A stretch of 64,000 nt of DNA from Bacteroidetes bacterium ADurb.Bin174. Lineage in GTDB: Bacteria > Bacteroidota > Bacteroidia > Bacteroidales > Paludibacteraceae. Positions 56,113-64,000 of this stretch are shown one piece after another (position 1 is the first letter of the stretch; each line of letters begins with the position of its first letter). Below the pieces are notes generated by a model. The model searched no databases, was not told where the DNA came from, and saw only the letters and a list, made by a program, of their open reading frames with translations. Location of the stretch: contig MWCX01000023.1 in the NCBI GenBank assembly GCA_002070265.1, forward strand, positions 98,786 to 162,785, read 5' to 3'. Position numbers and translations under genes: made by a program.

Positions 56113-59100
56113 ATGAAGAAATTCAAATTACTGAACAATGTTTTTGGCTGGGTGGCTTTCGCCATTGCAGCTTTTACTTATCTCTCCACCATGGAGCCTG
56201 CTGCCAGTTTCTGGGATTGTGGGGAGTTTATATCAACCGCTTATAAGTTGGATGTTGGACACCCTCCCGGTGCTCCTTTTTTTATGCTTATCGGCAGGTT
56301 CTTTTCACTCTTTGCTTCTGATCCGACTCAAGTAGCCCTTATGGTTAATACCTTATCGGCATTGGCAAGTGCGTTTACCATTTTGTTTTTATTTTGGACC
56401 ATCACGCATTTGGCACGGAAAATCATCCCTAAAAGTGAAGATGAATATACCCTGGCACATTTTGTTGGAATTTTAGGTGCAGGCATGGTTGGGGCTTTGG
56501 CTTATACCTTCTCGGATACTTTTTGGTTCTCTGCCGTGGAAGGGGAAGTGTATGCTTTGTCATCGCTGTTTACAGCCCTAGTCTTTTGGTTGATATTGAA
56601 GTGGGAAGAGCTTGCAGACCAACCCGGTTCAGATAGATGGCTGATACTGATTGCTTATTTGATGGGACTTTCAATAGGGGTGCACTTGTTGAACCTGTTG
56701 GCTATCCCGGCCATCGTTTTGGTGTATTATTTCAGAAAATACCAGGTAACACCCTGGGGCGTAGTAAAAGCCATGTTGGTATCCGTTGCCATTCTCGGTA
56801 CCGTTTTGTATGGCATCATTCCCGGATTCGTTAAAATAGCCAGTTTGTTTGAATTGCTTTTCGTCAATGTGTTCGGACTGCCTTTTAACTCCGGAACACT
56901 TGTTTATATCTTGCTGGCTTTAGGTGCATTGGTTTGGGCTATTGTCGAGACTTATTCACAGAAAAATTACACCAGAATGGCAATTGCCTTTATTGCCGCC
57001 ATTTCCATCGTAGGATTGCCATTTTTTGGTTCTAATTATATCATTGGGTTTATCATCATTGCTGCCCTAATCTTTGCTTTTGTCAAGCTGAAAGAAAAAA
57101 TGGATCCGAGGTGGCTGAATACGGCTGTTGTCATGATAACCGTGATATTAATCGGTTATTCCTCTTATTCCGTCATCGTTATCCGTTCTGTTGCCAATCC
57201 TCCTATGGATCAGAATTCACCGGATAATGTTTTTGCATTGAAATATTATTTAAACAGGGAGCAATATGGCGACAGACCTTTGTTGTACGGTCAGGCTTAC
57301 AATGCACCCGTCAAATTGAGAATTGAAGGGAATACCTGTATTCCTGTTTATAAAACAGGAGAAGCATCCTATGCACCGCTTCCTAAAACAGATCCCAATG
57401 AGAAGGACAGGTATTTTGTGACCGGGCATAAGTTGAATTATGTGATGGATGACCGTTTCAATATGTTCTTCCCGAGGATGTACAGTTCCTCTTCCAAGCA
57501 TGTTGAAGCCTATAAAGCATGGGGTAATGTAAAAGGGAAGAGGGTGAGGTTCGACTATTGCGGGCAGGATCGGACAGAATATGTTCCTACCTTTGGCGAA
57601 AATCTGCGCTTCTTTTTCTCTTATCAATTGAATCATATGTATTTCCGCTATTTCATGTGGAATTTCAGCGGACGACAGAATGATATACAAGGTCATGGCA
57701 GCATCGATAAAGGAAATTGGATTACCGGATTCACTTTCATTGATAAGATGTTGGTGGGTGATCAATCCAATATGCCTACTGAATTAAAAGAAAATAAAGG
57801 TCGCAACCGGTATTATATGTTACCATTGATATTGGGTATCATCGGTATTATATATTTGACGAAAAGCGGAAAAGAAGGGAAACATGTCTTCTGGATTGTA
57901 GGTTTGTTGTTCTTTCTCACCGGTATTGCCATTGTCATCTATCTGAATCAAACGCCCGGTCAACCGCGCGAAAGGGATTATGCTTACGCAGGTTCTTTCT
58001 ATGCATACAGCATATGGATCGGATTGGGCGTGCTTGGATTGATCCGGCTCTTTAAGCGATTTTTACCTAAGAATGTCGCTGCCGTCATTGTTTCAATCGC
58101 CGCATTGGGCGTTCCAACTTTGATGGCTGTCGAAAACTGGGATGATCATGACAGAAGTAACCGTTACGTGGCCCGTGATTTTGGGTACAATTATTTGCTT
58201 TCCTGTAAAGAAAATGCCATCATTTTTACCAATGGTGATAATGATACTTTCCCTTTATGGTACAACCAGGAAGTGGAAGGCAGAGGTACGGATATTCGGG
58301 TTTGTAATTTAAGTTATTTGCAGACCGACTGGTACATTGATCAAATGAAGCGAGGTGCTTATCTTTCAGATCCCCTTCCTATTTCATGGACTCCCAGCGA
58401 ATATATATCCGGGACCAATGAGATAATTATAGTGCGCGACGAGATTAAGCGTCCGATAGATGTGGAAACTGCTTTCAAAATCGCATTGAATCCGGAATAT
58501 CACAGGGACGGGGATGGGTTTATTCCATCCAAACAATTGTATATTCCTGTTAATAAGGAAGATGTGTTGCAATATGGCGTGGTGGATGCGAGCAGGGCTG
58601 ATGATATTGTTTCACAAATTAACATCGATTTGACTGATAAGTCGAGGCTTACGAAAAGTGAATTAATGGTAATTGAAATGTTGAAAGAGAATAAATGGAA
58701 ACGTCCCATATACTTTGCTGTGACTGTTGGAGATAGTTATTATTTGGGATTGAATGATCATTTTGAATTGACGGGCATGGCATATCAGATTATGCCTGTG
58801 AGTACGGAAGGGAAAGGAGCAAGCGTGAATACTGCTGAAATGTACGACAACATGATGCATAAATTCAGTTATGGCAATATTGCAGACTCCACTATTTACC
58901 TGGATGAGAATACCTTGCGGATGTGCCGTACCCACAGGATGATGTTCAGTCAGTTAATAGCCGCTTTGATTGAGGAAAATGATACCGTACGTGCTAAAAA
59001 AGCATTGGATTATTCTTTGGAAGTTATTCCGCCTACCACTGTGCGACATGATTTTTATTCCATTCCATTGGCTGAGTCTTATCTGAAATTAAACGCCTTC

Positions 59101-59328
59101 GAGCAAGGCAATGAAATCTTGGATTTGATGGCTCAAAACAGTGTTGAATATTTGAATTGGTATTTCAATCTATCTTTTGCACAACGCAGTGGTGCAGAAA
59201 GACAAATCGGACATCATTTCGCTGTGTTCAATCATGTGCTTTCTTTAGCGAATCAATACAATCAAACACAAATCCTTGAAAAGTATATGGATGATTATCA
59301 GGAGTTCGCAAAACGAGTAAGGATGTAG
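56113..59328 (+). CDS. DUF2723 membrane protein (GT-C glycosyltransferase-like)
   Basis: 1071 residues. The N-terminal ~350 residues hold some ten membrane helices and begin with the DUF2723 signature: LSTMEPAASFWDCGEFISTAYKLDVGHPPGAPFF, where WDCGEF gives the acidic residues expected of a GT-C catalytic loop. More helices (LPLILGIIGIIYLTK and on) lie at 555-690, followed by a soluble domain with NGDNDTFPLWYNQEVE near 715. A helical, TPR-like C-terminus ends it. The human relative TMEM260 is an O-mannosyltransferase, so protein O-glycosylation in the periplasm is a fair guess, not proven. The deacetylase gene follows by 9 bp. Confidence 0.85.
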   Translation: MKKFKLLNNVFGWVAFAIAAFTYLSTMEPAASFWDCGEFISTAYKLDVGHPPGAPFFMLIGRFFSLFASDPTQVALMVNTLSALASAFTILFLFWTITHLARKIIPKSEDEYTLAHFVGILGAGMVGALAYTFSDTFWFSAVEGEVYALSSLFTALVFWLILKWEELADQPGSDRWLILIAYLMGLSIGVHLLNLLAIPAIVLVYYFRKYQVTPWGVVKAMLVSVAILGTVLYGIIPGFVKIASLFELLFVNVFGLPFNSGTLVYILLALGALVWAIVETYSQKNYTRMAIAFIAAISIVGLPFFGSNYIIGFIIIAALIFAFVKLKEKMDPRWLNTAVVMITVILIGYSSYSVIVIRSVANPPMDQNSPDNVFALKYYLNREQYGDRPLLYGQAYNAPVKLRIEGNTCIPVYKTGEASYAPLPKTDPNEKDRYFVTGHKLNYVMDDRFNMFFPRMYSSSSKHVEAYKAWGNVKGKRVRFDYCGQDRTEYVPTFGENLRFFFSYQLNHMYFRYFMWNFSGRQNDIQGHGSIDKGNWITGFTFIDKMLVGDQSNMPTELKENKGRNRYYMLPLILGIIGIIYLTKSGKEGKHVFWIVGLLFFLTGIAIVIYLNQTPGQPRERDYAYAGSFYAYSIWIGLGVLGLIRLFKRFLPKNVAAVIVSIAALGVPTLMAVENWDDHDRSNRYVARDFGYNYLLSCKENAIIFTNGDNDTFPLWYNQEVEGRGTDIRVCNLSYLQTDWYIDQMKRGAYLSDPLPISWTPSEYISGTNEIIIVRDEIKRPIDVETAFKIALNPEYHRDGDGFIPSKQLYIPVNKEDVLQYGVVDASRADDIVSQINIDLTDKSRLTKSELMVIEMLKENKWKRPIYFAVTVGDSYYLGLNDHFELTGMAYQIMPVSTEGKGASVNTAEMYDNMMHKFSYGNIADSTIYLDENTLRMCRTHRMMFSQLIAALIEENDTVRAKKALDYSLEVIPPTTVRHDFYSIPLAESYLKLNAFEQGNEILDLMAQNSVEYLNWYFNLSFAQRSGAERQIGHHFAVFNHVLSLANQYNQTQILEKYMDDYQEFAKRVRM

Positions 59329-59337
59329 GATTTGGGT

Positions 59338-59937
59338 ATGCAACTTTCAAGATTACCGAGTCTGTTTTTTCCGTCATTGACCTGGCGTGTTAAGACGCAT
59401 TCAAAATTGATATACCTGACTTTTGACGATGGTCCGGTGCCGCAGGTAACCCCTCAAGTATTGGATATTTTAGATACTTTCGGATGGAAGGCTACTTTCT
59501 TTTGTGTAGGAGAGAATGTAGCCAAACATCCTGATTTGTATCGTGAAGTGTTGGCAAGGGGACACAGAACGGGAAATCACAGTTACAATCATATCAGAGG
59601 CTTTCGTTATACTACGGATGAGTATGTGCAAAACGTAAAAAAAGCTTCGGAAATGATACAAAGTAAGCTGTTTCGGCCACCGCATGGCAGGATGACTTTT
59701 GCTCAAATGAAAGCTTTACGTAAAGAGTATGATATTGTGATGTGGGATGTGATTACCTATGATTATGATCAAAAGAGAAGTCCGGAGCGTATTCTGAAAA
59801 CTATCAAACGCAACTTGCGGAAAGGTTCTGTGGTCGTATTCCACGACTCCCTGAAAGCAAAAGAAAATGTATTGGAAGTGTTGCCTAAAGCCTTGGAATT
59901 TTGGGAGTCGGAAGGGTATGATTGTGGGTTGTTGTAG
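59338..59937 (+). CDS. Polysaccharide deacetylase (NodB domain)
   Basis: 199 residues from ATG 59338, two codons after an in-frame TTG. A compact CE4 domain: TFDDGPVPQVTPQVLD near residue 29 (catalytic and metal Asp), TGNHSYNHI near 80 (two metal His), FRPPHGRMT near 113 and MWDVITYDY near 139, and VVFHDSLKAKENV near 175. All five CE4 motifs are present. There is no clear signal peptide, which leaves location open. It probably removes N-acetyl groups from peptidoglycan or an amino-sugar polymer. It is coupled to the DUF2723 gene and followed by repeat array 7. Confidence 0.9.
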   Translation: MQLSRLPSLFFPSLTWRVKTHSKLIYLTFDDGPVPQVTPQVLDILDTFGWKATFFCVGENVAKHPDLYREVLARGHRTGNHSYNHIRGFRYTTDEYVQNVKKASEMIQSKLFRPPHGRMTFAQMKALRKEYDIVMWDVITYDYDQKRSPERILKTIKRNLRKGSVVVFHDSLKAKENVLEVLPKALEFWESEGYDCGLL

Positions 59938-59947
59938 TTGATGAAGC

Positions 59948-60141
59948 CAGGAAGTTAAAGAAGTTAAGGAAGTTATAAGAAGTTAGAGAAGTTAGCACGT
60001 TCCGAGTTCCGGGGTGCGGGTTCTAATTCGTTTTTCGTTCTTCACTCTTAGTTCTTAGTTTATCGTTTTTAGTTCTTCGTTTTTCGTTCTTCACTCTTAG
60101 TTCTTAGTTTATCGTTTTTAGTTCTTCGTTTTTTATTCTTA
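59948..60141 (+). repeat. Composite repeat array 7 (9-mers then heptamers)
   Basis: Same order as arrays 2 and 3: 9-mers GAAGTTAAA, GAAGTTAAG, GAAGTTAGA and GAAGTTAGC to about 59996, GC-rich heptamers GTTCCGA, GTTCCGG and GGTGCGG, a TCTAATTC spacer, then heptamers GTTCTTC, ACTCTTA, GTTCTTA, GTTTATC, GTTTTTA. A block of seven heptamers (60037-60085) is repeated directly at 60086-60134 with one base change. The array ends 3 bp before the DUF2851 start codon. Confidence 0.9.
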
Positions 60142-60144
60142 ACT

Positions 60145-61431
60145 ATGAAAGAATGTATTCTACATTACATCTGGCAATATAAATTATTTGCACAGCATGA
60201 TTTATATACTACCGACGGGCAATCTGTCGAAGTGATTGATGTGGGCAAGCCGAATATACATGCCGGTCCCGACTTTTTCAATGCCAAAATAAAAATTGGA
60301 AAAACTATTTGGGCAGGAAATGTAGAGATTCATAATCTGGCTTCCGATTGGAACCGGCATGCACATCAGGGTAACAAAAATTACGGCAATGTGATTTTGC
60401 ATGTAGTGAAAAAAGCAGATGTGCCTGTCTTTAGGTCTGATGGACAAAAGATTCCGCAGTTGGAGTTGAATTATGCGGAAGATATTGAACAAAATTATCA
60501 GGCATTGCTTGCAACTGCCAAATGGATTGCTTGCGAAGATAAATTAAAAGACATTGCCCACATCTACATTCATGCCTGGAAACATGTGCTGATGGCAGAA
60601 AGAATGGAGCAAAAAGTAAAAGAAATTGATGATTTGCTTCAAAAAACCAAGGGACATTGGGAAGAAGCTTTTTTTCTTGTTTTATGTAAACACTTCGGTT
60701 TTTCCGTGAATAACGATGCTTTTTTTAGATTGGCGACTTCCACATCCTGGCAAATTGTACGAAAATGTTCGTCTGATTTATTTCAGTTAGAAGCTCTTTT
60801 ATTTGGGCAATCGGGCTTGCTGCATGGAACAATTACAAATGATGATTATATTTGCAGTCTGAAACGGGAGTACGAATTTCTTAAAAGAAAATTCAAGCTT
60901 CAGCCTATGGATAACTTGCAATGGCGTTTGTTACGTTTGAGGCCTGACAATTTTCCGCACATCAGGATTGCCCAATTGGCTGCCCTGCTTTTCACGCGTG
61001 AAAATTTATTCAGTTACGTTGTTAACAATCAGGAGGTAGAGGCGTTGGCTCAACTTTTCAATACAGCTGAAGTCTCGGATTATTGGCAAAGTCATTATTT
61101 GCTCGGTGGTGAAACACATGTTCCCAAACCGAAAAAAATGGGTCAAAGTTCCGTGTGTGGTTTGCTGATAAATGTGGTTGTTCCTATGCTGTTTTGTTAT
61201 GGAGAACACAAGCAAATACAGGAGTTGAAAGACAGGGCATTGAGGCTGCTTGACAAGCTTCCGCCGGAGAATAATCACATCACTCGAAAGTGGAAAGTAA
61301 TGGGGATGGAAATTAATTCAGCAAGTGATTCTCAAGCATTTATACATTTGTATAAAAATTATTGTGAAGAAAAGAAATGTTTAAGGTGCAGGATGGGGCA
61401 TCAGATATTAGCAAAAACAAGAGTTGATTAA
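60145..61431 (+). CDS. DUF2851 family protein
   Basis: 428 residues. The N-terminus MKECILHYIWQYKLF and the segment NIHAGPDFFNAKIKIGKTIWAGNVEIHN, then SDWNRHAHQ and NVILHVV, are the signature of DUF2851, a Bacteroidota family of unknown function. GNVEIH...W..HGH-type segments in it suggest a nuclease-like or metal site, but I cannot support more. It is soluble, with no signal peptide. The C-terminus carries CEEKKCLRCRMGHQIL, a possible zinc pair. Its start codon follows array 7 immediately, as the DUF4924 gene follows array 2. Confidence 0.8.
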   Translation: MKECILHYIWQYKLFAQHDLYTTDGQSVEVIDVGKPNIHAGPDFFNAKIKIGKTIWAGNVEIHNLASDWNRHAHQGNKNYGNVILHVVKKADVPVFRSDGQKIPQLELNYAEDIEQNYQALLATAKWIACEDKLKDIAHIYIHAWKHVLMAERMEQKVKEIDDLLQKTKGHWEEAFFLVLCKHFGFSVNNDAFFRLATSTSWQIVRKCSSDLFQLEALLFGQSGLLHGTITNDDYICSLKREYEFLKRKFKLQPMDNLQWRLLRLRPDNFPHIRIAQLAALLFTRENLFSYVVNNQEVEALAQLFNTAEVSDYWQSHYLLGGETHVPKPKKMGQSSVCGLLINVVVPMLFCYGEHKQIQELKDRALRLLDKLPPENNHITRKWKVMGMEINSASDSQAFIHLYKNYCEEKKCLRCRMGHQILAKTRVD

Positions 61432-61465
61432 GCGACTAAATTTTAAAATAATAAGGTTCAAATTA

Positions 61466-63280
61466 ATGAGATTATACCAAATTTTTCTCTTTACGATTTT
61501 AATATTGGCTGCCGGCTCTTGTGCCAACAGGGCGGCAGGACCTACAGGAGGACCGAAAGACAGTATTCCACCGGTGGTTGTCCGTTCTTCGCCCATAAAC
61601 GGTGCACTGAACTTTAAAAAGAAAGACATTCAAGTGTACTTCAATGAAAATATTACTTTGGATAAAGTTAGTGACAATGTGGTCATTTCTCCGCCTCAAA
61701 AAACTCAGCCTATAGTAAGAGCAAATGCTAAAGTCCTTTTTGTGTCTTTGCAGGATGAATTGCAGGACAGCACAACCTACAGCATCTTGTTTGGAAATGC
61801 TATCGTTGATCTCAACGAGAAAAATCCTTTGGAGAATTATGTTTTTTCATTTGCAACCGGTGATGAAATTGACACTTTACAAATTGCCGGTCGGTTGCTC
61901 AATGCTGAAAACTTAGATCCTATGCCCGGTGTGTTGGTGGGAATACATGATAATCTGAATGACACGGCTATTTTAGGCGACCAGTTTAAGCGTATTGCCA
62001 AGACCGATTCAGAAGGTAAATTTACCATTCAAAACATAAAAAACGGACAATATAAATTGTATGCTTTGTCTGATTTAAACCGGGATTTTAAATATCAACC
62101 CGGAGAGTTTGTTGCGTTTTACGATTCCATTATTACTCCTCAAGTCAAATTAGAACAACGGATTGATACGATATGGGCGGATTCGGTTACTGTTGACACT
62201 ATTCACGTGTTTTCTCAGTCTGTTTTTACTCCGGATGATATTTTGATTAAGCTTTTCAAAGAAACCAAAAAAAGACAGTATTTGGTTAAGGCGGAGCGTG
62301 CCGATGATAAGTACTTTAACTTGTTTTTCAACGATAAACAAGATAGTTTACCAAAGATTACACCTCTTAATTTTGATCTGGATACCCGCTTTTTAATTCA
62401 AAAATCCGGGCAACTTGACAGTCTAACCTATTGGATTCCGGATGCTGCTGTTTACAATCAAGATACGCTGACGCTGACGGTTGAATACTTCAAAACCGAT
62501 TCTTTGTTTAATTATGTGTACACTGTCGATACCTTGAATTTGTTTCAGAGGAAAGCACGACAAACATCCAGACAAACATCCAAAAGCAAGTCGGAGGAGG
62601 TGGTTGAAGAACAAAAACCTTTGAATTTAAAAAACAATTTGTCAAGTAGTTTTGATTTTTATCTTGATATCGTTTTTGATTTTGAAGAACCTTTGGATTC
62701 CTTCTTTGTCGAGAAAATTCATTTGGTTCATAAAGTGGATTCCATTACCGAGCCTGTTGAATTCGCATGCTTGCAAAAAGATTCCATAGGGCGGATTTTG
62801 GGGCTTAGTCATGCTTGGAAACCGGAGGAAAGTTATGAATTAAATATTGACTCTGCTGCTTTTGTCAGTATATACGGGCGAGTTTCTAATCGCCTGACAA
62901 CTGCATTTAAAATTAAGTCATTGGAGGATTATTCTACTCTGAAAATCATGCTGCAAGATTATGATCCAAGGGCTTACATTCAGGTGATTGATTCCAAAGA
63001 ACAGGTGATACAATCGAAAAGAGCAGAGCAGCAGGGAGCTGTATTTCAATACCTTCGTCCCGGTGATTACTTCCTGCGTATGTTCATTGACGACAATCAT
63101 AATGACATATGGGATACGGGAGATTTAGAGCGAAGAACACAACCCGAAGAAGTGATATATTTTTTTAAAAAACTCTCATTAAAAGCCAATTGGGAATTGG
63201 AAGAAACCTGGGACCATACGGATTCAAGTTTTTACAATAAGAAGCCTGAAGAGCTGATTAAAACGACTAAGAAAAGGTAA
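61466..63280 (+). CDS. Lipoprotein with Big_5 Ig-like domain
   Basis: 604 residues from ATG 61466; a TTG 14 codons upstream overlaps the DUF2851 gene and is rejected. MRLYQIFLFTILILAAGSCAN gives a lipobox at GSC. The mature start, AAGPTGGPKDSIPPVVVRSSPINGALNFKKKDIQVYFNENI, is the standard opening of Bacteroidota Big_5 (bacterial Ig-like) lipoproteins. A carboxypeptidase-regulatory-like strand block lies near 150-220 (GRLLNAENLDPMPGVLVGIHDNLND; DSEGKFTIQNIKNGQYKLYALSDLN). Many Asp/Ser-rich strands follow. It likely sits on the outer membrane; no activity is known. It converges on ruvC with 7 bp between stops. Confidence 0.82.
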   Translation: MRLYQIFLFTILILAAGSCANRAAGPTGGPKDSIPPVVVRSSPINGALNFKKKDIQVYFNENITLDKVSDNVVISPPQKTQPIVRANAKVLFVSLQDELQDSTTYSILFGNAIVDLNEKNPLENYVFSFATGDEIDTLQIAGRLLNAENLDPMPGVLVGIHDNLNDTAILGDQFKRIAKTDSEGKFTIQNIKNGQYKLYALSDLNRDFKYQPGEFVAFYDSIITPQVKLEQRIDTIWADSVTVDTIHVFSQSVFTPDDILIKLFKETKKRQYLVKAERADDKYFNLFFNDKQDSLPKITPLNFDLDTRFLIQKSGQLDSLTYWIPDAAVYNQDTLTLTVEYFKTDSLFNYVYTVDTLNLFQRKARQTSRQTSKSKSEEVVEEQKPLNLKNNLSSSFDFYLDIVFDFEEPLDSFFVEKIHLVHKVDSITEPVEFACLQKDSIGRILGLSHAWKPEESYELNIDSAAFVSIYGRVSNRLTTAFKIKSLEDYSTLKIMLQDYDPRAYIQVIDSKEQVIQSKRAEQQGAVFQYLRPGDYFLRMFIDDNHNDIWDTGDLERRTQPEEVIYFFKKLSLKANWELEETWDHTDSSFYNKKPEELIKTTKKR

Positions 63281-63287
63281 GGAGGCA

Positions 63288-63851
63288 TCAAACAATCTTA
63301 TCCGGATTTTTGGTTAAAAAATCTTTCCAGCTTTTGTAAGTTTGCATAGAAGCGGGTTTACCCATTTGTAGAAAATGGCAGTAAGCGGCTGCTAAACCAT
63401 CGGTAGCATCCAGATGTGGAAGCATTTGATCGGGACTGATGTTAAGATAGCGCCGCAATAAATCGGCAACTTGTTCCTTAGAAGCACTGCCGTTACCGGT
63501 AATTGCCATTTTGATTTTCAGGGGAGCATATTCGGTGATGGGTATATTTCTGTAAAGTGCAGCAGACATGGCCACTCCTTGAGCACGACCCAGTTTCAGC
63601 ATAGACTGCACATTCTTTCCGTGAAAAGGAGCTTCGATAGCCATTTCATCGGGTAGAAATTCATCAATCAGTGATAGCGTTCGATTGAATATACGAGTTA
63701 GTTTTTCATAATGATTGGAAAGTTTTCTCAAATCCAACACCCCCATGGCAATCATAGAAGACTGGTTACCTCTAACCTTTAGCAAACCATATCCCATGAT
63801 GGTTGTACCCGGATCAATGCCTAAAATTATTTTGTCGTTTTGCGTACCCAT
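63288..63851 (-). CDS. ruvC: Crossover junction endodeoxyribonuclease RuvC
   Basis: 187 residues from ATG 63851, the normal size; an open frame extending 20 codons upstream is unlikely to be translated. RuvC resolves Holliday junctions with RuvAB. The four acidic catalytic residues are visible: Asp in [13 protein letters not shown] near residue 11, Glu in [10 protein letters not shown] near 71, and the pair in [14 protein letters not shown] near 145. The basic loop is [17 protein letters not shown]. ruvA and ruvB are not adjacent. It is divergent from the tRNA gene. Confidence 0.95.
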   Translation of the reverse strand: MGTQNDKIILGIDPGTTIMGYGLLKVRGNQSSMIAMGVLDLRKLSNHYEKLTRIFNRTLSLIDEFLPDEMAIEAPFHGKNVQSMLKLGRAQGVAMSAALYRNIPITEYAPLKIKMAITGNGSASKEQVADLLRRYLNISPDQMLPHLDATDGLAAAYCHFLQMGKPASMQTYKSWKDFLTKNPDKIV

Positions 63852-63895
63852 TGAATTAATTTCCACAAATGTAAGCAAAATTCCCAAAACTTGCT

Positions 63896-63903
63896 TATCT
63901 TTG
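63896..63903 (+). promoter_or_regulatory. tRNA-Ala promoter, -7 box
   Basis: TATCTTTG is an exact TAnnTTTG match 22 bp before the mature 5' end of the tRNA. Transcription would begin about 15 bp upstream of the tRNA. Confidence 0.6.
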
Positions 63904-63925
63904 CATCGCAATTTTGCACTAACAC

Positions 63926-64000
63926 GGGGGTTTAGCTCATCTGGCTAGAGCGCAACACTGGCAGTGTTGAGGTGACCGGTTCGAGTCCGGTAATCTCCAC
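63926..64000 (+). tRNA. tRNA-Ala (anticodon GGC), last bases outside window
   Basis: The full cloverleaf is present. The acceptor GGGGGTT (63926-63932) pairs with AATCTCC (63992-63998), including a G-T pair at position 3-70, the alanine identity mark. The D stem is GCTC/GAGC, the anticodon stem CAACA/TGTTG with loop CTGGCAG, so the anticodon GGC is at 63960-63962. The T stem is ACCGG/CCGGT. The discriminator is A63999. One C follows, so CCA may be encoded, but the window ends. Confidence 0.96.

Overview
The window comes from a chromosome of a member of the Bacteroidota, probably a Bacteroidales-like lineage. Three kinds of evidence support this. At least a dozen genes or operons are preceded by the phylum's typical -7 box TAnnTTTG, and few genes have a purine-rich ribosome binding site. 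Several families are typical of the phylum: DUF4924, DUF2723, DUF2851, the BatA-E operon, the Bacteroidota-type UvrA, the 'putative porin' family and a type IX secretion C-terminal domain. The DNA is AT-rich with dense, ordinary housekeeping gene order. I see no prophage, transposase, CRISPR array or rRNA. One tRNA gene (Ala, GGC) is cut by the right edge and one M6 metalloprotease gene by the left edge.

Layout. 1-3.6 kb (minus strand): truncated secreted M6 protease, then a family 4 glycosyltransferase and a polysaccharide-deacetylase-like protein. 3.6-6.5 kb: uvrA. 6.7-8.3 kb (plus): translation cluster rplY-pth-S4 domain protein. 8.5-11.4 kb: DUF4924 protein, then rfbA-rfbC-rfbD of dTDP-rhamnose synthesis (rfbB is not here). 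11.4-16.3 kb: pheT (minus), an acyl-CoA ligase and an independent small acidic lipoprotein. 16.4-25.5 kb: a tightly packed plus-strand run hisG, coaX, an outer membrane protein, a TPR protein, lptC, a porin, a periplasmic binding protein, metA and bcp. 25.6-29.3 kb: purL. 29.5-38.4 kb: a complete Bat (aerotolerance) operon, moxR-DUF58-unnamed-batA-batB-batC-batD-batE-PAP2 phosphatase. 38.4-40.6 kb (minus): hisF and mtaB. 41-43.5 kb: ffh and folD. 43.5-50.7 kb: lipoprotein, AsmA-like giant, rsmE, with rlmD and a small Cys-rich membrane protein on the minus strand, then a hypothetical papain-like protein. 50.8-63.3 kb: T9SS-exported SGNH esterase, OPT transporter, DUF2723 membrane protein, chitooligosaccharide-deacetylase-like protein, DUF2851 protein and a Big_5 lipoprotein. 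63.3-64 kb: ruvC (minus) and tRNA-Ala.

The structure least explained by genes is a family of seven intergenic arrays made of degenerate 7-bp units, three of them preceded by 9-bp units. In five of five arrays lying between co-directional genes, the G/T-rich strand is the coding strand. Two of the arrays, together with copies of a palindromic element, flank ffh in mirror image. The most striking protein-level oddity is PurL: its glutaminase domain is full length, but the catalytic cysteine is replaced by glycine (Gly1089) and neighbouring active-site residues have drifted. MetA carries Glu111, which predicts acetyl-CoA rather than succinyl-CoA use.
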